Shown one piece after another: positions 56,472-64,000 of a stretch of DNA of 64,000 bases. Under the pieces are notes generated by a model. It made no database searches, had not been told where the DNA came from, and was given only the letters and a program-made list of their open reading frames with translations. Within the stretch, counting starts at the first letter, position 1. The number at the start of each line of letters is the position of its first letter. This DNA comes from Purpureocillium takamizusanense (lineage: Eukaryota; Ascomycota; Sordariomycetes; Hypocreales; Ophiocordycipitaceae): NCBI RefSeq assembly GCF_022605165.1, contig NC_063068.1, positions 2,728,001 through 2,792,000 on the forward strand. Reading direction: 5' to 3'. The translations under genes and the position numbers were made by a program.

Positions 56472-57100
56472 TATTAAGAAAATCACAGCCTTGTGTTGGC
56501 TATGTGGCTGGCGTTGACGAAGGTGCGAATTTGGGTACGACCAGACAACCTCTGTGATCGAGATGGCGCCGTGGGCTTGGGGCGAGATTTGCGACGGCTC
56601 ATTATGCCAGCAGAATCAAGCAAGCGGCCATTGAAAGCAGGCGGTCTGGTGCTAGCCAGCCGGAATACTTAGTTAGTCCTGCCCCGTAACGAGATAGGCA
56701 GGCGGTGGCTGGCACTTCCCAGCTGGGGTTTCCCGTCCCCTGCAGGGTAGCGCGATTGATTGCGACTTCAACCTCAGGTTTACTGGTTGAAAAAAAAATG
56801 CAAGCTCTAATATTGCTTGGGTAGGAGAGTCTGAAGGTAGTTCTTTGACGAGATTTGGCCTAGGAGGGCCCAACCCAGAGACTGCTCGTTCTTTCCAGGG
56901 TTCCTTCCGGTCGCTGTATCAGTTCGTCCTTCCATCCACGTTGCTCGTTCCTTCCTCCAGCCACATCGTGCCTAGTCACCTTGCCAGTGCGGCTGATATT
57001 CTGTTCTGGCGGCCTGTTCAAATACCCTGCATCTTTTGCGAAGGAAAAATCTCAAGTCTTCTGTATCTATAATACTCTAAGCGTCAGAACTCAATGCCGA
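56472..57100. other. Divergent promoter region (PUS7 / SRA-YDG gene)
   Basis: About 0.63 kb between the two start codons, including a short A run near 56790. No gene is supported. Confidence 0.55.
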
Positions 57101-58551
57101 ATGAGCATGGTGCCTCCTCTTCATCCTCACGTGTCAGGGCGGCGCCTCAGCATGATTGACCCTGGCAGCTCTCAAGTCTCCAGCCGCCGTCGCCGCAACC
57201 ATCGTTATGGCAACTCCAGAGACACTGATACATCCGGAGATGCATCTCAATGCAAGTCGTGCCCCGAAGAAAAGGACAGGATCTGTTCTCTGACGCAAGT
57301 AGGCATGACCTCCGGTGATGTGTCCCCAAAGTCGCCCTGCGTCACCCGCGGGCTTGGCTTGACCGAAGCTGCACTCTTCGAACTTTGTGATATTGTTCGA
57401 GCAGGGCTTGTCGGCGACAACAGCCCACCGGAGACGGCAACTGAGAGCATCACGACTTTCCTGGAAGCAGCTGCTATCGATGAGATGTGTAGTATCCCGA
57501 CCATCCCGCTGGGCACAATCAGGAAGACGCGTCTTGATAAGCTACTCATCGACATTCTCAGCCCAGAGAACCATATCGATGCTGGACCGTCTTACCCATG
57601 GACCCATGTGGAGACGGCGCAGAGGCTTCAGCGACAATGGCGAGCGCGCTTTCGTGAGCGCTTCTTTGACCTTGATCAAAGTCGATATCGAGCTCTATCT
57701 AAGACTGGTGCCCTACGGGGCGTCACGTTTTGCAATGTCGTGGAGCCTGATGGCGACCTGTGGCAGGCAGCAGCATGCAACTCGCTCTCCGAGGGCGAGG
57801 GAAACCCCCAGTACGAGCCTGGCTCGTAAGTTTCGGACTCCAAGGCGGGACGCACCGAAAACCCTACTGATAAAACTCGCAGCTAGTGGTTGAACATGGC
57901 TTGTGCTCACAGAGACGGCATTGTTGACAGCACGGTCGAGCGCGTGACAAAAGGTCCTCAGGGAGTTACGGCGCTCCCGCTGTTGAGCGGGAGCGAAAGG
58001 CTCTGTTCGCCTTTTGGGTCCGTCAAATACGCACGCGAAGGCAAACTATCTGAAATGCATCTGTGCCTCATCTCCCAGGTCGGGAAGCAGATTCGCATCC
58101 TGCGTGGGCACCGCCTTCGCAGCCCGCTTGCACCGAGAGCCGGCGTCAGATACGATGGATGGTGCGTGCGTAACTGAATGGTGAATGAAAACGCGGGCAC
58201 TGATAAGAGGACCACCGTAGGTACATCATCTGTCAATATGGCCAGAAGTTCAACGAGGAGACGGGCCTGAGCCGCGTCGAGATTACACTGGAGCGAGCTT
58301 CGGGTCAGCGCCCGTTCGATGACGTTGCCAAGGTGCCCCGGCCGTCGCAACTCGATGACTGGCATCTTTACGAGAAGTACGAAGGTGAAATAATTCGCCA
58401 GCGACGCGGCGAGCAGGGCTTCTTGGACTGGAAGAGAGCGAAAGCGGAGGAGACGATGGACCTCGAGCAATGGCGTCAGGCGCTGGAACTTGGCAAAGAT
58501 CTGAAGCTGGCGAAGCCGAGCAGGAGTACACGCTCGATGGTGGGAAATTAG
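57101..58551 (+). CDS. Divergent SRA-YDG domain protein
   Basis: Exons 57101-57825, 57913-58161 and 58221-58551, with introns of 87 and 59 bp, give 434 aa. The first acceptor (CTCACAG before AGAC) is the only one that keeps the frame past nearby stops. The C-terminal half of an SRA (SAD/YDG) domain is clear: QIRILRG, then APRAGVRYDGW, YIICQYGQKFNEETGLSRVEITLERASGQRP. Its N-terminal half (about residues 220-290) does not show the usual SIV..GGY..D...YTG.GG signature. The first 110 residues are Arg/Ser-rich and disordered. After the domain comes a charged helix (QRRGEQGFLDWKRAKAEETMDLEQW). SRA domains bind methylated cytosine in DNA in plants and animals; whether this one does is unknown. Confidence 0.75.
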
Positions 58552-58899
58552 AAACGAAAATGCACCATCAGCGAATAATTTGATGTCATGGCCTTCGAGG
58601 CGGCTGTTAATAAAGTGACATCGAAGGCTTCTGTTCCTGCCAGTTCGAACGCGCTCCAAGTTAAGCGAGGGGGTGACTGTGGGCTGCGCTGAGAGGCGCC
58701 TTAGCCATGAGAAAGATAGTAAATAAATTGCAATGCGATGCACTGCATGGCGACCGTCGAGGAAGAGATGTTGGCGGCGTCATGCCCCTCCAACCTCGAT
58801 CGTCATGGTGCATTTTCAGGGCCCAAGCGGGGCAGCCTGCACTTACCTCGTTGACTTTCCCCTCTCATCACGCAGCCCTCTCAGACTAACCGAGCCACC
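58552..58899. other. Intergenic between co-directional genes
   Basis: 348 bases: 3' flank of the SRA gene and promoter/leader of the parvulin. Nothing else seen. Confidence 0.6.
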
Positions 58900-59480
58900 A
58901 TGGGCAAAAACGACAAAAAGGGAGGCGGCGACAAACCCGCGGCCAAGGGCAAAGGCGGCGACAAGGATGCGGGCGGCGGCAAAGCCAAGGGCGCGCAGTC
59001 CATCAATGTTCGGCACATCCTGGTACGGCTCAAAGACAACCATCCCGTCAACATACCCAAGGCGCCTCGACCTATACTGACGTGCGAGATAGTGCGAGAA
59101 GCACGCGAAGAAGGAGGAGGCGCTGGCGAGGCTGAACGAGGGCATCAAGTTCGACGAGGTCGCACGCAACTTCTCTGAGGACAAAGCGAGGCAGGGTAAG
59201 CATCCCCAGCCCCTCCCAACAAATGCTGGCCTGTCCTAGGAATCGAGCTCACATTACACCTACACTCCGAAGGAGGTTCGCTCGGGTGGAAAAGTAAGGG
59301 CAGCTTGGATCCAAAATTTGAAGAGGTTGCGTTTGCGCTGGAGCCGAGCACCACGAGCAGCCCCAAGATAGGCGAGGCGAAGACTGGATTTGGCTATCAC
59401 ATCATCATGGTTCGTGTCTTCGAAGATGAGAACGCAAGCTAAGCGAACTGACATTCTGCTAGGTTGAGGGACGCAAATAG
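58900..59480 (+). CDS. Parvulin peptidyl-prolyl isomerase (Par14/PIN4 type)
   Basis: Four exons (58900-59022, 59093-59195, 59273-59409, 59463-59480), with introns of 70, 77 and 53 bp, encode 126 aa. Junctions read [28 protein letters not shown] and HIIM-VEGRK, all matching the family; the last exon is only six codons. A Lys/Gly-rich N-terminal tail (about 1-32) precedes the parvulin domain, including the conserved [14 protein letters not shown] and [13 protein letters not shown]. The Par14 class lacks the WW domain and phospho-site loop of Pin1, so it should act on general proline bonds. In human cells it is linked to pre-ribosome assembly. Length is close to the usual 131 residues. Confidence 0.92.
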
Positions 59481-59741
59481 TGACATCACCAGACACAGCA
59501 TGTAGTACTTCACATCCAAATACACTTTGCGTCACATGAAACAAGTGGCCAAAACATTGGTGATTTCCCTTGTTTTTTTGATTCCCGTCTCATGCAAGAT
59601 GGGCCAACCGTGAGGCCAGATACCAAATCCAGATGCCAGCCGAAAAAGGCTAGAGTACAACCGCAAAGTGTCGTTTCCGGCGGACCCAAAGCCAGCCCGC
59701 GCCTCTATACCCTTCATTTCAACGCCGTCCATGCAGCACGT

Positions 59742-60379
59742 TTACTGCGAGGTCTGGAAGTAGTTCAGGAGGATGGAGCGCTCCTGCGACTCCTCACCCC
59801 AGTCCTTGACAACGACGCAAGAGCAGTTGACAACCTTGCGAGCGTTGCCCTCACGGTCGAGGACGCCTATGCGCGGTATTAGCAAATCGAACGTCGGATG
59901 GACAACTCCGCAACCTTCTGAGGAATAACACCTACAGAGACCGGCCCACTCGCCGAGCTGCTTGCCGTCCTGAACCTTGATCAGGGGGATCTTGTGCTCG
60001 TCGCAGAGAGCGACGACCAGCTTCTTGTAGGCCTCCTCCTCGCAGTTCTCGTTCAGGACACACATGTGAGCCTGGCGGCGGTCGAGGGCCTTGGAAGCCT
60101 CACGGAGACCGCGGGCAAGGCCGTCGTGCATCAGAGCCAGCTTCAGGACGCCCTTGAGGGAATCGAGAACGGACATCTGGCCCTTGGGGGCGTCGGCGGA
60201 AACCTCGACCTCATCGGCGACCTCGGGGGCGTTGTTCTCTTCTACGTCCGACTGTTGGGCGGCACGTTAACGTCTGTCATCGGCGTCGTGCCCGAAGGCA
60301 GTCTGCGGGATGCGGCCAAGCAACCCGCAGCGAGCCTCAAGAGGGGGGCCACTCATCAGCGTTGAAGGAGGCTTACCAT
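59742..60379 (-). CDS. rps12: 40S ribosomal protein eS12
   Basis: Three exons: 60379-60377 (the ATG alone), 60251-59936 and 59866-59742, with introns of 125 and 69 bp; 147 aa. The first exon holds just the start codon followed by GTAAGC; the second begins TCGGACGTA ([14 protein letters not shown]...). Core motifs: [82 protein letters not shown]. It belongs to the small-subunit beak region. Its ATG lies about 0.7 kb from that of uS8 on the other strand, suggesting a shared ribosomal-protein promoter. Confidence 0.94.
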
Positions 60380-61084
60380 CTTGAATGTTTATCTTGTCGG
60401 GCGATCCTCGAAGATTGTAATATTTGGAGTTGAAGGGGGGGGAAAAGAGAGGGGATGGGTTCACTTCTTGAGCAGGGTGGTGGTCTGGATTTGAGCGTAA
60501 CGGGGATTTGCCGGCGGCTCCAAAGTGCGCACGCGATTAGGGCAATTTTTCGTGCACGGACCCACCAGGGCACACACAAGCGCTCGCGCACACACACCGC
60601 AGCAATACACCGATCCCCACTCTTTCTCTCCACCATCTGTTCTGCGGTCGACGATACTTTTTTTTCCCCCTCTGCTTCTCGACCACACTCTCTACCAAGA
60701 ACCAGTCCGACAAACACACCTGTGAGGTATGTATGATTCCAAGGGCTGACGGCGATCGGGATGCGGCAGGATGATGCCTCTATCAGCGGCAGGAGGAAGC
60801 AATCGTGAGCGCCGCCCGCGGTGAGGCGACTAGACGTCGCCGCCAGTCGTCGCCTTCGGCCCGGTGCGATTAGGTTGGCGGTGTCGCGACCGACGAACCG
60901 CGGCAGGCAAACGCTCTCGATACTCTTCTCTCCCTCAGCAATGGGCGGCAGAACCCTCCTCGACCGATCGCTGAGGGCACTCTCCCTGCTCATGGCCGCG
61001 CGAGGCTAACGTCGAGTCTTTGCTCCTGGCAGATACCTCATTTCCAATCCGACTTGAGAATCTCCGCCCGACAACACCGCCAAA
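60380..61084. promoter_or_regulatory. Bidirectional promoter of eS12 and uS8
   Basis: About 0.7 kb between two divergent ribosomal protein genes. It holds CT-rich tracts (for example around 60610-60690) that are common near start sites of highly expressed fungal genes. No reading frame here has a signature. I cannot name a specific factor site. Confidence 0.45.
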
Positions 61085-61718
61085 ATGGTCCGCACTTCGG
61101 TTCTCCACGATGCCCTCAACTCCATCAACAACGCCGAGAAGGCTGGCAAGCGCCAGGTCCTGATCCGACCCAGCTCCAAGGTCATCGTCAAATTCCTGCA
61201 GGTCATGCAGCGTCACGGTACGTGAGAGGTTATTCGAGAGCGCGGGTGCATTGGAATCGTCAGTTTCGAGGCCGCAATACCCTTCGGTATGATAACTAGG
61301 GCGACGGTCGACTCTGCTCCCACGGCCCAGCCCCTATAAGTTGCCGATATATTATTCATCTCCTGCGACGGCCCCGAAACTGTTGATTCCGCATCTCCGC
61401 CACTCCTTTTGACGCTTGGGGTCGTCGCAACATTCACTGACTTTGTGTGATTTTGCAGGCTACATTGGCGAATTCGAGGAGGTCGATGATCACCGCTCCG
61501 GCAAGATCGTCGTTCAGCTGAACGGCCGCCTCAACAAGACTGGTGTCATCTCCCCCCGCTACAACGTTCGCCTGGCCGAGCTCGAGAAGTGGGTTGTCAA
61601 GCTGCTGCCCGCTCGTCAGTTCGGCTACGTCATCCTGACCACCTCGGCTGGCATCATGGACCACGAGGAGGCCCGCCGCAAGCACGTCGCTGGCAAGATC
61701 ATTGGCTTCTTCTACTAG
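61085..61718 (+). CDS. rps22: 40S ribosomal protein uS8 (RPS22/S15a)
   Basis: Exons 61085-61217 and 61459-61718 join across a 241-bp intron (GTACGT...TTTTGCAG), the longest in the window, to give 130 aa; the junction reads QRHGYIGEF. The whole protein is nearly textbook uS8: [62 protein letters not shown], and [20 protein letters not shown]. It binds the central domain of 18S rRNA. Long introns near the start codon are a known habit of ribosomal protein genes and may affect expression. Confidence 0.96.
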
Positions 61719-63322
61719 AGGATGGATGCCAACCGGGGCTTAAAAGTACATGGGCATGGTCGGCGTTCCGGGAGGCCATGATGAACAGTGGCCGATGTTA
61801 TCAGCTGCCGTTGAATGTAGCGCACTTTAGCTCTCTGAATGGGACCTTAGAGGACGTGACGCCCTGCTTAAACTCGCGTAATCCGTGACTATGCTTGGCC
61901 ACATGCGCCTGGGCAGTCGTTTGCCGTAGACTGTCCATTGTGCGAAGTACGAAGTACGTGCCGGTTGATCCATGCGTGCATTTGAGACAGCACTCGTCCC
62001 AGTCCCAGCGAAGCTGTGACTAGACGCTTTCAGGGCTTTTCTGCGTTCGGTTTGGCCCCTACGCTTCATCGCACGCATGAAGGCATTGACGTCCCTCGTC
62101 ATAAATGGCGGAACACAGGATCGAATGCAAGTTTCTGTGAGCCGTTCAGATGGGTGGATGGTTTGCTTGGAAATGTCTGTTTGTCGATTTGCGCTTGCCT
62201 TGCCCTACTGAACCTTGCATTCCCTCTGGACGGGAATTTCCAGGCTGGGACTGTACCTAGGCCCCAGGCGGTAAAGGTACTACCTTAGTACCACCTTAGT
62301 ACCCTTAGCATCGTACCTCAGCAACATTGCAGGTGGTGTCAAGCACTGTGACCGGGAGCTCTACAGCGCAATAGCCGCTAAAATGCCCACTATAATGAGG
62401 GCTGGTACGAATGGATAGCTGGACGACTGCTTCAGCTGGGGTTCGATCCGGTAGTCGATTCATTTGACAAGACTGTAGCGGATCGCACAGTCAGTCGCGA
62501 GTGACTGAGCCAATCGAGCAATCAATGCAGCAGTCGTTCCCAATAATGTCGGCCAGCAGTCAGGGTGGGGGTTAGGGTTATTTCAAGCCGAGCGCCAACT
62601 TGGTTGGTCCAACGCTCAATCCAGAGCGAGCAAAGCACGAGGCACTGTTCGTTCGTGCACTGATGAGGCAGCAGCCAGTTGCTGCGTACCGGAGTACGTA
62701 CCACGCGCTGAACGCGATGGCATGCGGGCGGGGGCGTGGGCGCCGGGAAGCGAGCCCGCTGAAGACGGGAGGCTGCCTTGGCTGCCTGGGAGAGGCGGCG
62801 TTGTTCTGGAGGGCGGGACTGTTGACGGCCTGAGCGGTTGCGCTGGTGAAAAAGTGGCTGTCCCTGGGCGTACCCCCCCTGTCAATGGGCCGCCTGTCAG
62901 GTGCTGGCCCGCCCCAAACTCAAACAGGGACAGGCCGGGACGGGACCGACTGAGCATTGGTTTTTGGTTCCTTTGGCTCCTCCTTGGTTCCCTGACTTGA
63001 CTTGGCCTGGCCTGCTCCTAGCCTGGCCTGGCTGTTCGTTGGCCTGGCACCAGACGAAGTGCCTGTCGCCCGTGTCCGCACCTTTCCTTCCACTGTACCT
63101 GTATCTACCCAACCCGACCGAGAGAGAAGGCGCTCGTCGAATCCGCACTCTCCTCCCAATCGGCCGACGCGCCGGAACGCCATGGTCTCCTCTTCGCAGC
63201 TTTGGTAGCCGACTCCCCCAATTCTCCTCCCCAATGCGACGACATTCGACGAACACAGCTACATCAAAGCAAAGACCCCGTCCGCCTTGGCGCCGATGCT
63301 GAATCCCACTTCCCAGCAAATC
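61719..63322. other. Intergenic: uS8 3' flank and CAP10 promoter
   Basis: No gene is supported. A full motif copy at 61948-61956, a cluster of TACCTTAGTACC-like pieces at 62274-62325, and CCTGGCC-type short repeats around 63003-63045. Confidence 0.55.
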
Positions 63323-64000
63323 ATGCGACGCCGACAGACCCTGGCGCTGTTCGGCCTCGTCTTGCTCGCCCTCTGCTTCTACACAGTCCTCCGCCTCGAC
63401 GACTCGCGGCTGGTGAGGGAGCCAGTGTCCCGCAAAGGGCCGCCACCGGAGACGAAGACGGGCGAGAACAATGGCGGCGACAAACCCAAGTCCGTACACT
63501 GGGAAGAGGCGCCCCGTATCCGTGGGGGCCCTAGACCAAAGTCTGTCAGCGGGACTGGCTCGCATCCCATCTGGTTTCTCATGAGCGATGCCCAGCGCGA
63601 GCATGACCAACTCATCAAGAGGCAGTCCAAGACGCTGGCAGATGCTGTCAAGGAATACCGCAGGCGGTACCAGCTGTCCCCACCCCCCAACTTCGACAAG
63701 TGGTTCGAGTTTGCCACGGCCAACAAGGTCCAGCTTGTCGACGAGTTCGACACCATCCACGACCTCATCACGCCCTTCTGGGGCCTAAAGCCCAAGACGA
63801 TTCGCGCGAGAGCCAAGGAGGCCCTGGGTTTCGACAACGCGCTCATCGGCGTCGCCATCCGGAACCATGCGGTCTCTCATATCAGCGGCGGCCAGGAATG
63901 GCAGCGCAACGCCACCGAGGGCATGATGGCCAAGTTCGTACAGTATCTGCCGGACATGGACTTGGCGTTCAACATCCACGACGAACCGCGAGTCGTCGTT
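63323..64000 (+). CDS. CAP10-type glycosyltransferase (GT90-like), 5' part
   Basis: The frame stays open to the window end: 226 aa are visible and the catalytic part lies beyond. The start has a short basic tail and a single membrane segment (ALFGLVLLALCFYTVL), i.e. a type II Golgi protein. A disordered stem (about 30-75) follows, then the family-typical region YRRRYQLSPPPNFDKWFEFA, LVDEFDTIHDLITPFWGLKP, and GGQEWQRNATEGMMAKFV..LPDMDLAFNIHDEPRVVV. Fungal relatives include CAP10-like and beta-1,2-xylosyltransferase proteins that decorate glycans. Donor and acceptor cannot be inferred from this part. Confidence 0.88.
   Translation, partial: MRRRQTLALFGLVLLALCFYTVLRLDDSRLVREPVSRKGPPPETKTGENNGGDKPKSVHWEEAPRIRGGPRPKSVSGTGSHPIWFLMSDAQREHDQLIKRQSKTLADAVKEYRRRYQLSPPPNFDKWFEFATANKVQLVDEFDTIHDLITPFWGLKPKTIRARAKEALGFDNALIGVAIRNHAVSHISGGQEWQRNATEGMMAKFVQYLPDMDLAFNIHDEPRVVV

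Noticed and set aside
62570..62580. GGTTAGGGTTA, resembling telomeric TTAGGG repeats
   Set aside because: Only about one and a half units; too short to claim an interstitial telomere.
1..64000. CRISPR array, prophage or bacterial operon structure
   Set aside because: The introns, eukaryotic ribosomal proteins and splice signals show fungal nuclear DNA; no direct-repeat/spacer array was seen.

Overview
This window is nuclear DNA of a filamentous ascomycete, most likely Sordariomycetes and possibly Hypocreales. The evidence is short GT-AG introns (about 45-125 bp) with CTAAC/CTGAC branch points, GC-rich coding sequence with long GC-rich intergenic stretches, one AT-rich island with a degraded look, and a gene set typical of Pezizomycotina. 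I rebuilt exons by eye from splice sites, reading phase and protein-family conservation. About 27 protein genes and one tRNA are supported. The genes at both window edges are cut off.

Left part (1-13.6 kb): the end of an RBR-type E3 ligase; a cytochrome P450; alpha-actinin; a small protein that looks like a divergent velvet domain; a head-to-head pair of mitochondrial genes (bL19m and an unassigned mitochondrial protein); and a mitochondrial-type cysteine synthase. An accessory island follows (about 13.6-18.9 kb). It holds AT-rich, stop-filled DNA, a 118-bp minisatellite and a solitary but intact CYP504-like P450.

Middle (19-41 kb): a RING-ZZ-SH3 protein, enoyl-CoA hydratase and an intron-containing tRNA-Val. 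Then comes a metabolic stretch: an APH-type kinase, a 2OG-Fe(II) oxygenase, and an amidohydrolase divergent from the oxygenase. It is followed by a J-domain splicing-type protein, a DUF2235 alpha/beta hydrolase whose second intron appears to be AT-AC, IBA57, and an acidic conserved protein.

Right part (41-64 kb): a gene-poor 4 kb stretch, a small candidate gene, the DBP8 helicase, the cell-wall-integrity MAPKK (MKK1 type) behind a 3.3 kb upstream region, PUS7, a divergent SRA-YDG protein, a Par14-type parvulin, divergent ribosomal protein genes eS12 and uS8, and the start of a CAP10-type glycosyltransferase.

Most genes are housekeeping (ribosome assembly, tRNA and rRNA modification, mitochondrial translation, Fe-S and cysteine metabolism). 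I see no clear multi-gene novel system. The most unusual items are the AT-AC intron, the velvet-like protein, the divergent SRA protein, and a nine-base motif (TACGAAGTA or its reverse complement) found at least eight times, always outside coding exons.
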